Shown here piece after piece: positions 35,497 to 45,513 of a DNA stretch of 64,000 nt. The translations under genes and the position numbers were made by a program. Location of the stretch: assembly GCA_032718475.1 (NCBI GenBank), contig JAUCBJ010008029.1, positions 17,690 to 81,689 of the forward strand. The letters are read 5' to 3'. This DNA comes from Nemertoderma westbladi (lineage: Eukaryota > Xenacoelomorpha > Nemertodermatida > Nemertodermatidae). Numbering within the stretch: the first letter of the stretch is position 1; every line of letters starts with the position of its first letter. The notes beneath the pieces were generated by a model. It saw only the letters and a list, made by a program, of their open reading frames with translations, was not told the DNA's origin and did not search any database.

Positions 35497-35880
35497 GTAC
35501 TGTGACATACCTGGTATGTCATGGTTTGTTTACAGTTCTATGCTCAGTGAAAAGATGCAGTAGCATGAATGGTACATTTTAAATTACTCTCAGGGCTCTC
35601 CATGGTACTATGCTTTTGTAGTTTGAGTTCTGGTAGTCTGACAGTGTGTGGTTTACTGCTGTACTTACCGGTAGTACTACCATGAAGGGTACTGTGACAT
35701 ACCTGGTATGTCATGGTTTGTTTACAGTTCTATGCTCAGTGACAAGATGCAGTAGCATGAATGGTACATTTTTAATTACTCTCATGGCTCTCCATGGTAC
35801 TATGCTTTAGTAGTTTGAGAGTTGGCAGTCTGACAGTGTGTGGTTTACTGCTGTACTTACCGGTAGTACTACATAGCTAT
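35497..35880 (+). repeat. 192-bp tandem duplication inside piggyBac
   Basis: Two copies (35497-35688 and 35689-35880) beginning GTACTGTGACATACCTGGTA and differing at a few positions. A further GTGACATACCTGG lies at 35468, within the left subterminal region. Confidence 0.9.
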
Positions 35881-36105
35881 TGGCTATAGCTCTGGTACAG
35901 TGGTGGACTGGTAGTGTGTGTCGTTATGTAGTACCAGTACAGTAGGCCTAGATATCTGTTTATGGCGGGTGTATGTATACCCAGTACGTCAACGGAATCG
36001 GTTGCTACGATTTGGTTATGATGACGGTCACACGAATTCCGATTCTGGATTCCGAATCCTCGAATTCCAGGGATGATGATACCGATACCGATTGATAGCG
36101 TAGCA

Positions 36106-36610
36106 ATTGATAAATACAACCATACAATGGGTGGAGTAGATATAACCGATCAATAATACGTTCTCATCATGTAGTGCCGCTCGCCGAACCCACGCGTTGT
36201 TTAAAAAACTAGGCATTAACTTTATTCAGCGCCTATTATTGAATGCGTACGTTTTATACAAACAAGAACAAAAACCTGTAACACGAAACGAGAAACCTAA
36301 AAAAATCGTATTCACGGATTTTGTGTATCACTCTGTGGCCTTTCTTACTGGAGTTCCTGATGAGAACAAACGAGTTACAACAAAGAAGAAGTCGACTCCT
36401 GCTACCTCATCCCAGCCACAAACGATACCTCGACCACATATATTAGAAAAGATAATATCGGCCGAATCCAGCAAACCACAGAAACGCTGCCGTGTGTGTT
36501 ACAAAGCTGGAATCCGAAAAGCGGTTAGATACGAGTGCACTTCGTGTTTAGATAAGCCTGGACTATGCCATGGTACTTGTTTCGTAACCTATCATGCGAG
36601 TTTGGCCTGA
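36106..36610 (+). pseudogene. piggyBac transposase, C-terminal part
   Basis: The region codes for NHTMGGVDITDQ, matching the conserved MGGVDxxDQ box after the DDE catalytic core. Two in-frame stops follow, then a 137-codon open frame with GINFIQRLLLNAYVLYK and a C-terminal cysteine-rich domain, CRVCYKAGIRKAVRYECTSC followed by a C-H-C-Y-H series, which in piggyBac binds the element ends. The catalytic Asp residues upstream are not recognisable, so this is a relic. Confidence 0.85.
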
Positions 36611-36639
36611 AACTATTAACTATGTACCAGACTATATTT

Positions 36640-37020
36640 CCGTACCGTATATATCTTTTTATATATATATGTACATGTATATATAATATATTTACATGAT
36701 ATAATTAATGACATATGACAATGATAATGACAATGTTATCAAACATCCTATAAATTTAAAAAAAAAAAATTTTAAAATTAAAAAAAAAATTTTATATACA
36801 GTACTATTATATACAATTTAAAATAAATATATATACACATATATATATTATATATTTATTTATATATATATTTAAAAAATATATTATATATATTATTATA
36901 ATATATATATATACAGTATATAAATATAATGAAATATGTACTAAATATATAATATATATAATAAATATATATATATATCAATATATATATACAAATATAT
37001 ATTATATTCACTATATGTGG
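36640..37020. repeat. AT/TA low-complexity block
   Basis: Almost pure TATATA and AAATATAT repeats, with no coding potential. Confidence 0.9.
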
Positions 37021-37560
37021 CATATATATGCACAAAATAAGTTTGGGTACCCTTTTGTTAGAAAAATATCACCATAAGGATCTCATATAAAAAAATATTT
37101 TTTTCAGTGCCCTAGATGTATGCTTTTTTTTTATCTTCAGTATGGAAGGGGTTAAAGCAGCTTTAAAAACCATTTCACCTGTAATAGATGAGAAGGTGCT
37201 TCGAGGAATTAGCTCAGTAGGACCCCTTCTTAGTGCCTAATCAAGTGAGAACCCGGCAGATAGCTGGTGGATGTTTCGAATATAGTTCTTCAACAACGCT
37301 GCTGCTGAGATCTAGGAACCCCCCATCTGAATTCTCAAGTAATCTAATCGCTGCACTTATCTTATCTTCAAAAACAAGTTTACTAAAAATCCTGGCAGTA
37401 TCCATAGGTTTTTTAGCAGGATATGATTGTTGAAGCTTTTTTGAATTGCTAGAGAGTCACAAAGTAAATCCTCGAATTTACCACAAGCCCACAGCTTTAA
37501 CCTAGAGGAAAGGACAGTGCAATGTTCTGAGGATGTAGGATGTTTGAATGCGGTTTTTGT

Positions 37561-37990
37561 AGAAGAAGATGGGGCATAATAGAGACAAGTTTGAATGCTA
37601 CACCCTCTAAAGGAGAGCCTGACTCCCTAAAAATCCTAATATTAGTTATAAATAAAATATAATTTTTATTGCTGTACAAATAATTCTCTACAACTTTATA
37701 TTTCATAATTTTTAAGTAAGATTTATATTTCTATATAAATAGTGAAAATTATTATCTTTTTTATTGTAACTAATATTAATTACAAATAATTAATTAATAA
37801 CAAATAATTAAAATTTTTTCCACCATTCATTCGACCATATTTGATTCACTACAACTTTAAACTTCAAACTTTAACTGTAAACTCCTCATTTGCCAAGTGT
37901 ACTTCAAGAAATTGTGAATTGTATGATTGATATTATTTATAAAAAATTTAGGTTCTGAGGGGCATATCAGAAAGTGGATTTGTAGACAAG
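37561..37990. other. No feature recognised
   Basis: AT-rich spacer between the RT relic and the foldback repeat. Confidence 0.4.
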
Positions 37991-38012
37991 GGGTTAAACA
38001 TTTCGGAAATAA

Positions 38013-39130
38013 AATTTTTTAACGAGTGTTGAAAAATATCGAGTGTTGAAAAATATCGAGTGTTGAATAATATCGAGAGTAAAAATATCGAGAGTTGAAA
38101 AATATCGAGAGTAAAAATATCGAGTGTTGAAAAATATCGAATGTTGAAAAATATCGAGAGTAAAAATATCGAGAGTAAAAATATCGAGTGTTGAAAAATA
38201 TCGAGAGTAAAAATATCTAGAGTAAAAATATCGAGTGTTGAAAAATATCGAGAGTAAAAATAACGATTGTTGAAAAATATCGAGTGTTGAAAAATATCGA
38301 GAGTAAAAATATTGCATTTTGCTTGAGCATTTTATTTAGAATTATAGGACAATATTGCAGTGCATGGGTTACAACAGTGCAAGTGCAAGTAAATGGCATT
38401 AATACACCTTGGGTACCCATTCACCAGATTTATTATACTAGCTAGTTTTTGCTATTTTTGTAATAAATATTATAGAAGAAGTGCTAGCTATCAATTTTGA
38501 TAAATATATCAAGATTAGAACAATTAAAATGAAATTAGAATTTTTTAGTTTTAGATCACATTTAAAAATTTTTTAAAATAGCTAGTATTTTCTACTTATT
38601 TTTATAAATGTTTAGAACACGTGTAAGCTACCAATGTTTATAAATATTTTTTGTTCTAGAACACATTTTTTTGTTCTAGAACATTTTTAGGAAAAAAAAT
38701 TATCATACAACCCTTATTTTACAAAATTTTTTCTATCGATATTTTTACTCTCGATATTTATCAACACTCGATTTTTTTACTCTCGATATTTTCAACACTC
38801 GCTATTTTTCAACACTCGATATTTATCAACACTCGATATTTTTACTCTCGATATTTATCAACACTCGATATTTTTACTCTCGATATTTTTCAACACTCGA
38901 TATTTTTACTCTCGATATTTATCAACACTCGATATTTTTACTCTCGATATTTTTCAACACTCGATTTTTTTTACTCTCGATATTTTTCAACACTCGGTAT
39001 TTTTCAACACGCGATATTTATCAACACTCGATATGTTTACTCACGATATTTTTCAACACTCGATATTTTTACTCTCGATATTTTTCAACACTCGATATTA
39101 TTACTCTCGATATTTTTCAACACTCGATAA
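38013..39130. mobile_element. Foldback built from tandem-repeat arms
   Basis: The left arm (38013-38312) is a tandem array of ATATCGAGTGTTGAAAA and ATATCGAGAGTAAAA blocks (about 15-17 bp each, in mixed order). The right arm (38733-39130) is the same array in reverse complement (TTTTTACTCTCGATAT and TTTTTCAACACTCGATAT). A 420-bp unrelated spacer lies between. Large inverted arrays around a spacer are typical of foldback elements. No target duplication was identified, because the arms grade into AT-rich flanks. Confidence 0.75.
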
Positions 39131-39586
39131 GAGCTAGTAGAGTTAGAGAGTTAGTAGAGTTAGTAGTGAGTAGTGAGAGGGGGCACGTGGGTACAGCAGG
39201 AAAGACCGTGTAGGCCGCACGAGACATACTACTGTACTTCACAGCCCGTAGAGTAGGTCAGAATAGGGATTATCAAATAAATAATCCGTTATAAGTGTTA
39301 ATAGCAGAGTTGTAGAATTAAAATTAATATTAAAAATTAAAATTCAACAAATTATAGTAACAGTAGATAAAATATTCTAGAATATAATAAAAGTAACTGA
39401 CAAAATTAGGGAATTTGGGGAAATTTAGTATTTTAGGGAATAAAATAGGCAAATCCAGCAATAACCTAGCAATTCGGACAGAGATAGGCCATTATCGGAC
39501 CATACAGACCATCCTAACTACATCACTCACTTATATTGAGCCTTGGTAAGGCACCACCTTATAGTTGAGCGATCGGGGCGTTCGAA
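39131..39586. other. No gene; short GTTAG/GTAG repeats at left edge
   Basis: Contains TAGTAGAGTTAG-type repeats near 39127-39175, then AT-rich sequence. Possibly the 5' leader of the retroelement that follows. Confidence 0.35.
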
Positions 39587-41640
39587 ATGGCGGAGAAGCT
39601 TGTTAGAAAGAGAAAGGCGGAGATGGGAGGAAAGGAAATACTGGTAGATTTCACTGAGAGGCATCCGGAGGAGAAGACGAGGGGATACTACGAGCGGTTA
39701 GAGAAGGGTCACAAGGCGCGAGTGCTGCAGGACCATTTCAGGGAGGTGCACGAGAGGCGGCTGGTCGGGACCTAAGGGACGCCGTCGCTAGACAACGCGA
39801 TCCTCGAGCATTTCGACTATGTGGTAAAGAGAGACGAGGCGAAGTTCGGGATACCGAAATATCCGAGGGAACGACCGAGGAAGGATTGGAAGAGGTTCGT
39901 AGCAGGGGAGGATGCATGGTCCTAGACGACGAAGGGACCGTGGAAGACAAGGAGGGTTCGAGGAGAGGGTCGGCGGGGTCGGCCAGAACCATACTTCTGC
40001 ATTTGGCTGCGCCAAATGGGGACATATTCCTGTTCGATCTGGGAATGTATGGGAAGAAGAGCGGGCCGAAGTTAAACCGGTTGCCAAGGGTGGTGCAGAA
40101 TGTAGTAAGAGAGAAGTCGACGATAAAGGTGCGATCGTCGATCCGCGATGATGCGGAGAGGATCATCGGTCCGGAGACCCCCAACCTCCTGGACACGCAA
40201 ACGGTCTACATGGCTATGACAGGGCCAGCCAGGTTGGGACTAGTAGAGAACACGGGCCATTGTGGAGCGGTGGCGCTGGGCCAGTTAATGGGGCTCGTAT
40301 GCCACAAGCCAATGGACTGGGGTAAATTCAGGGAGGAGTACGGAGCGGAGTTGGCGAACTCGCTGAAGTGGAGAGCGAGGCCGGGGAAACAGGAGGTGTA
40401 TCAATTCCGGAGAGAAGCGATAAAGATATATCAGAAGCGATATATCCTACAGGAGGATTGGATAATGATAGGTTTATTAAACCTATTCATGGCCGTGGTT
40501 ATCGAAAGAGAGCCAATGGCGTTTCTGCTATCTGGATCACCCCTGAACTACAGAAGTGCCTTCAAAGTGGCTTTCGAGGGTCTGGTAGACCACTCGGGGC
40601 TGAAGGGCGTGTCGGTATACTACAACTGCCAATATCTAGTAGACAGGGAGGTGGATACACCATATCAGAGGTGGGAGAAGCTAGAGGCGGATAGATAAGA
40701 GGAGAAGCGATTGGAAGAAATCGCTAGATGAGAGAGGAGGGAGGCAGACAAAAGAGAGGCGGAAGCTAGAGGAGAGTGATATGGGTTCGAGGCCCAGGCC
40801 TTGGACGATTTACAATGGACATCAGGGAGCTCGGGCGAGTCTCTAGGGCGAGAGTTGGGGTGGACGGAGGGTTCGCCGAAACAGTCGACATCGGGATTGC
40901 AGGCAACGCCCATACAAGCGGGCGCCGAGGGCCTTTTAGCAAAGAGAAGGCCAGGGGAACTGGAAGGATGGAGAGTCACGGGCGAGAGCCAAGGTGGGAA
41001 GGGACACAGTGGATCTACCAGGACACCGGCTTGGAGCCACTCCCAGTGGAGGACGAGGATGACGACGAGTTCGGAGAGATGCCGCCCATCAGGAGAATCG
41101 GCCACTCAGACACGGACTGGGTTGGCGGGAGAGTGGTGACGGCCAGCGGGGCGAGGGCCTTCTGGGATAGACCCGGCATGCGGGCCTGGGTGCATGAGGA
41201 GCCGGCGATGGATTTCGTGGGGAATACTATCAGGTTGGGCGAGCAACCGGGAACGGCACCACGGGTAGTATTCGGAGAGACGATGCCCAGGCGGGACGAG
41301 GAGATAGACATGGACAGGGACGTTAACCCCCAGAAGTTTGCTTACCAGCGACTCCATAGACCGAGGAGATCGCTTGGGGCGAAGGACGACTTGGGGCGGG
41401 ACGCGTTGGTACTTGGCTGTGATTACTGTGGGAGGCTTACTCACCAGGAGTGGAGCTGCTTGTACCGATTCCAGAAGGGGCGAGTTGCCTCTACTGAGTC
41501 ATAGGATGGGGGCATGTCCACGGTTGCACAACCGATGTTCTAAGTGCAACTTCCGGGGGCACTACGGACGCCAGTGTGACTGGATAGACAACAAGGAGAA
41601 GTTAAGATCTTCGAGGAGTGGCCCGATGTCGGCGTCATGA
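39587..41640 (+). pseudogene. Gag-like gene: DEDD exonuclease-like fold plus CCHC knuckles, broken
   Basis: Four overlapping frames continue one another through at least three frameshifts and a stop at 39773. The first (from ATG 39587) is highly charged. The second (about 39886-40698) resembles a 3'-5' exonuclease of the RNase D/Egalitarian kind: MVLDDEG (Exo I position), ILLHLAAPNGDIFLFDLG (second strand), KVRSSIRDDAERI (Exo II position), LLDTQTVYMA, and a late Tyr/Asp-containing helix that is not clear. The region to about 41640 adds two retroviral-type zinc knuckles of the form C-x2-C-x4-H-x4-C (near 41418-41460 in one frame and 41537-41579 in another). Knuckles suggest a Gag-like nucleic-acid binding protein of a retroelement. 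The exonuclease call is by pattern only. A short paralogous segment is at 44340-44480, so the gene is repetitive. The + strand is strongly purine-rich. Confidence 0.5.
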
Positions 41641-42093
41641 CGCGGCAGCGGATGAAGGCCCAGGAATTCCAGTGGGGTTTCTTTAATATTAATTAATATT
41701 AATTATTATTAATTATTTAATATTAATCCAGGTGGGAGGCCCACCTGGAAATCATCAAACGGAGGCTTCCGTTTACTTATCAAGAAGTATCAATGGCAGC
41801 ATCGTATGCGGGAGTGATGAATACACAGAGATATTTAGACAGATGGATGCCACAGAACCGGGGAGAGTTCAGAGATTTCCTGGCGGAGCATGTGCCACGG
41901 GCCATGAAGGTGATCCTATGGGACGCCACAGTAGGGAAGTAACGGCAAGGATGAGGAACCTTAAGGAGGACAAGAACAAGGGAGCAGCGACAACCAGGAA
42001 GCGACCAAGACAGGAGGACGACAGAGGGAAGGAACTGAGATGGTTCCCAAAGACAGGAGGAGCGAACTAGGACTTGGAGGGGGAGATGTGGGG
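41641..42093 (+). pseudogene. Further retroelement coding debris and polypurine tract
   Basis: A frame reading HLEIIKRRLPFTYQEVSMAA and RYLDRWMPQNRGEFRDFLAE is open from about 41735 to 41940 with no recognised domain. A small ATTAATATTAATTATT insertion sits at 41690-41725. The stretch ends GGACTTGGAGGGGGAGA directly before TGTGGGG, which looks like a polypurine tract next to an LTR start. Confidence 0.4.
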
Positions 42094-43300
42094 ATGCCTG
42101 GAAGGCACCACATGCGAAGTAATACGAACTCCTAAGTGCAAATTTAATTAAAAGTGCAATTAGTATGTACGTATGTAATAATCATTAGAATATAATCACA
42201 TAACCAATATGATCAAAGTAAGTACTACAGTCATACAACCTTTTCCAACTAGCTACTGAGACTGGGGACCAATTGACCATGATAGGACAAGACACTAGAC
42301 GACTCACACTTCTTGAGTGCGATGGCGCGAAAGGGGAGGGTGAGGTTCGTCAGGAGTAAGTGGAGCGGAACGAATAAGGGTGGAGCATAGAACGCAGGGG
42401 AGATAGTGAGAGGTGGTGTTGAGGCGTGTGGAGAGAATACGGGTGCAATTCAATGTGGGGGGAGGAATAAGAGGCAGAGTGGGGGACAAGGAGGTCCGAA
42501 AGTAGAGTCAGTTAGAGTGGAAGTAGAGAGAAGTTAGAGTCAGTTAGAGTGGAGTAGAGATTAAAATTGCGTGTGAGGAATCCACAATTGTCTCGAACCG
42601 AGACTCCAGATGTCTTGGTGCAACATAGGACAACAATCGACTCCAAGTAAGAGAACTCCACCCCACACCCGATAGTAGATCGGGTTCCAGCGGAATTGAA
42701 GCGCACTCAAAGGTGATGCTATCTTCCCACCAGGAAGATAGCATGGGGGGAGTGTGAGTTGATTCAATTCCGGCTCACTAACCCCATAAAGTTGGGAAGT
42801 GGCGCCCTTTTTTCAGCAATATTGGAGATACGAGATTAATAACAATCAATCTCGTATCACACCCAATAACGGGACAACACAATCCCCAAAGCCACACAAA
42901 GGGAGGTTAGAGGTCAAACCACCTCGAGAGGGCAGATAACCAACAGCGGGGGGGAAGCACTCTCACAGAGGTGGGAGGCGTGAAGTAGGTTATAGGCCAA
43001 TGGGAGACTGGGAGAGCATCCGCTAGGTAATAAGGCCACAGTACCGTAAGAATGATTAGATATATATTATCAGTATAGTAACATACCAATTTAGTTTACT
43101 CAGTCACTCAGTGCAGACCACACGTTATATTATATTATCAGTTATACTACCAATTTATATTCTGTCAACTGTGTTAGCATATATTATCCGTTTATTCAAT
43201 CTATAACAATATCAGAGCGATAACAACAAACTATCTTTCTCAATTACACGGTGACGCCTAGCTTATCAAACCGGTCGGGATCCCTTGATCCCGTCACAGG
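42094..43300 (+). repeat. LTR-like repeat A
   Basis: From about 42415 to 43300 this matches 44484-45479 in direct orientation. Shared blocks include TCCACAATTGTCTCGAAC, AGATGTCTTGGTGCAACATA, CCCGATAGTAGATCGGGTTC and GAGGTCAAACCACCTCG. Both copies then share CGGTGACGC (43249) and a leader ending GATCCCGTCACAGG. The probable start is TGTGGGG after the polypurine tract. If so, the LTR is about 1.15 kb, CGGTGACGC is near the primer-binding site, and the shared leader follows. Confidence 0.5.
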
Positions 43301-43532
43301 GGACCATGAGGAAATCAAGAAGGCCACTGGAAGACCCGATTTTAGGGTGGTGGAGGAGGCTAGCGAGAGTGGTAGATACTTACCCCGACGAGGACGGAAG
43401 AGTCCGGTCAGTGGAGGTGAGAATAGGAGGCAAGATAGGAGCAAAGGACAGGAAGACCTACAGGAGGGCTGTAGGAAAGTGATGCCTAGTAGAAGGGGCA
43501 CCTTAGAGTTTGTCGTCCAAATGTTGGACTAA
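43301..43532 (+). pseudogene. Bel/Pao-like pol C-terminal end
   Basis: A frame reading WWRRLARVVDTYPDEDGRVR, then SVEVRIG and YRRAVGK, matches the form of the short domain at the C terminus of Bel/Pao polyproteins (DUF5641 type: GRVVxxYPxxDGxVRxVxVRT...YxRPVxKL). A stop follows at about 43480, then a purine-rich run and TGGGAATG. Only this tail is left; gag, protease, RT, RNase H and integrase are missing between the leader and it, so the element is internally deleted. Confidence 0.6.
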
Positions 43533-44306
43533 GGGGGGTGGGAATGAGGGCGAGATGCCCTTCCTACACAAAATATAATAAATAATAAGTAAAAGCAAAT
43601 AATAAAAATAATAAAGTAAGAAGTGTGATAGTAGAAAGTTAGAGAAAGAAGAAGAAAGAAGTAATAGTAGTAGATAGTTAGATAGTAAGTAGTAGTTAGA
43701 AAGTTAGTAGAAGTTAGTAAGAAGTAGTAGTTAGAAATTTAGTAGAAGTTAGTAAGAAGTAAGAAAGTTAGTAGAAGTTAGTAAGAGTAAGAGGAGAGTT
43801 AGAAGTAGGCAGAAGAAAGGGAGTGTGGTATATTGACATACCACGAGTAGTAGCAGGGTACATAGTACCGGAGTAGCAGGGTACATAGTACTGAGAGAGT
43901 TAGAGGTTGTGGGTACCGAAAGCGCCACGTAGAAAGAGAGTTAGGGAGTGTGGTATGTAGACATACCATGAGAAGTGGTAGCAGAGGGGTTGTGGGCACC
44001 GAAAGCGCCACGTAGAAAGAGGGTAGAGGGTGTGGTATGTAGGTATACAATAGAGGTAGTAGCAGAGGGGTTGTGGGCACCGAAAGCGCCACGTAGTGAG
44101 AGAGTGAAGGGTGTGGTATGTAGGTATTAGGTAGTAGCATTATGTAGGTAATAACAGTATTAGTGTACATAGAAGTTAGAAGTTGTGGGCACCGAGAGCG
44201 CCACATAGTAAGAAAGTAAAGAGTATGTAGGCATAGCATAGTAGTAGTAGGGTACTTAGTGGTAAGAAGTTCTTAAGGGCAAGAAGTAAGTAGCAAGGTA
44301 GATAGG
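43533..44306 (+). repeat. Purine-rich DNA with about 80-bp minisatellite
   Basis: After GTTAGTAGAAGTTAGTAAG-type simple repeats (43620-43800), four copies of a unit with GTTGTGGGCACCGAAAGCGC and CACGTAGAAAGAG recur at about 43909, 43988, 44069 and 44182. The region could be the expanded first part of LTR-like repeat B. No coding is supported. Confidence 0.65.
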
Positions 44307-44339
44307 ATGATAGCACAGACAGGGGTAAAACTAAGGAAA

Positions 44340-44480
44340 ATTGGCACTTTGGGAGTGGTAGAGAACACAGGACATTGTGGAGGAGTGGGGATGGGCCAGC
44401 TCATGAGGCTTGTCTGCCACAAGCCGATGGACTGGGGTAAGCCCCGAGAGGAGTATGAGAGGAGTATGAGGGAAGTATGG
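44340..44480 (+). pseudogene. Fragment of the exonuclease-like Gag gene
   Basis: Codes for GVVENTGHCGGVGMGQLMRL and VCHKPMDWGKPREEY, nearly the same as LGLVENTGHCGAVALGQLMG and VCHKPMDWGKFREEYG of the gene at 39886-40698. It is only about 45 codons long and abuts LTR-like repeat B. This shows the sequence is part of a repeat family. Confidence 0.75.
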
Positions 44481-44483
44481 AGA

Positions 44484-45479
44484 GGAGGTGTTGGCGCATG
44501 AGGAAGTGAGAGGATTGCAATTCAAATGTGGGGAGCGAGCAGTAAGAGAGAGAGCAAGGGACAGAGAGGTCCGAGAGTAAGAGTAAGAGTGAGGTTTTTT
44601 TTTTAAATTGTGTGAAAAGAGAGTCCACAATTGTCTCGAACAGAGACATCAGATGTCTTGGTGCAACATAGGTTGCGATTGCACCAAGAAGGGGTAGCAA
44701 TATCATACCCAGGGGGGCGGCCTGGAAAGCCAACCCCGAGAAGAGAACTCCACCCCACACCCGATAGTAGATCGGGTTCCAGCGGAATTGAAGCGCACTT
44801 GAGGTTGATGCTATCTTTTCACCGGGAAGATAGCATGGGGGGAGTGTAAGTGGATTCAATTCCACTTCATTACCCACCAGAAAATGGGATAGTGGCATTT
44901 TAGCAATATGTTGGAGATACGAGATTGCCAATATCAATCTCGTATCACAACTAACATTTGGGGGGGGGGGGGGGGGCAACACAAGCCCCGAAGCGACATA
45001 GAAAGGAAGGTTAGAGGTCAAACCACCTCGGAGGGAACACAGCTAGTAGAGGCTAGCAGCAGAGGGGAAACACTCCCAGAGATATTAGCCAATAGGGGGG
45101 AGGGAAGCACATGATAGGGAGCAGGAAAGCATCCACTGGGTAGGAGGCCAAGGTAGAGTAGGAGGTAAAGCAATTTTAGTGTATTAATCATATATTATCT
45201 CCCATTACCGGTTTGTTATTCAGTTGTGCTATTCAGGCCATTTAGTGCAGACCGGCAATAGTTTAGACCATCATCGACACCACCCTACCAGTAATTATTT
45301 TATCTGTATTATCTGCAATATTCAACTGTGCTATCATTCTATACGTTAACTAATATCAAAGACAACAGCAATTCATTCTGTTTTCCTAGTCGGCTTCCCC
45401 AAAGCCAGTAGCACAATCCCTAGCAGAACGGTGACGCGTACTTCAACAACCCAGTTGGGATCTTTGATCCCGTCACAGG
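44484..45479 (+). repeat. LTR-like repeat B
   Basis: Direct copy of 42415-43300 with substitutions and indels, including an inserted patch near 44668-44735 and a G run at 44960-44976. It also ends with CGGTGACGC (45429) and a GATCCCGTCACAGG leader. Because both copies are followed by the leader, this is more like two successive elements or a tandem recombinant than a simple LTR pair. It is cut at 45479 by the next LINE. Confidence 0.55.
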
Positions 45480-45513
45480 ACTCGATTATTATAAATCATG
45501 TCCTCTGTTTTGC

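Larger units (their letters stand above)
35451..37155. mobile_element. piggyBac element with decayed transposase
   Basis: TTAA at 35451-35454 and 37152-37155 bound a 1697-bp element with terminal inverted repeats CCCCTTCCGTAC (left) and GTATGGAAGGGG (right, one mismatch). It sits in the minus-strand reverse transcriptase, which resumes on the other side. The interior holds a 192-bp tandem duplication, a transposase tail and an AT-rich block. Most of the transposase is gone, so it is not autonomous. Confidence 0.88.
34196..37560 (-). pseudogene. Decayed reverse transcriptase, split by a piggyBac element
   Basis: Read on the minus strand from about 37560, the segments are: a fragment with DTARIFSKLVFEDKISAAIR, then FSSITGEMVFKAALR up to 37155; the piggyBac insertion at 35451-37155; then GGSGPSGLD (near 35375), LIPLNKNPGVRPISVGEVLK, a KTAGGHSAGVEAAKHSL segment, ILMIDAPNSFNMLNRSVALH (RT motif A), GTTQGDPLA (motif B), SVWFADDSNG (motif C, FADD), KSWLVVKPGL and ETQPHAAYAVFTHGL, ending at FGGLGLVNP (near 34240). 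Several frameshifts and stops break it. This RT type is common in cnidarian and sponge genomes, and I tentatively place it with tyrosine-recombinase (DIRS/Ngaro-like) retroelements. A C-terminal piece of the same family is at 60680. Confidence 0.75.

Noticed and set aside
37994-38317. Minus-strand 107-codon Tyr/Phe/Ser-rich frame
   Set aside because: Translation of the 15-17-bp tandem units of the foldback arm.
40665-41444. Minus-strand Pro/Ser-rich frames opposite the Gag-like gene
   Set aside because: Shadow frames caused by purine-rich coding DNA on the + strand.
42304-45021. Minus-strand frames across the LTR-like repeats, up to 206 codons
   Set aside because: Low-complexity Leu/Ser/Pro-rich translations of purine-rich non-coding repeats.
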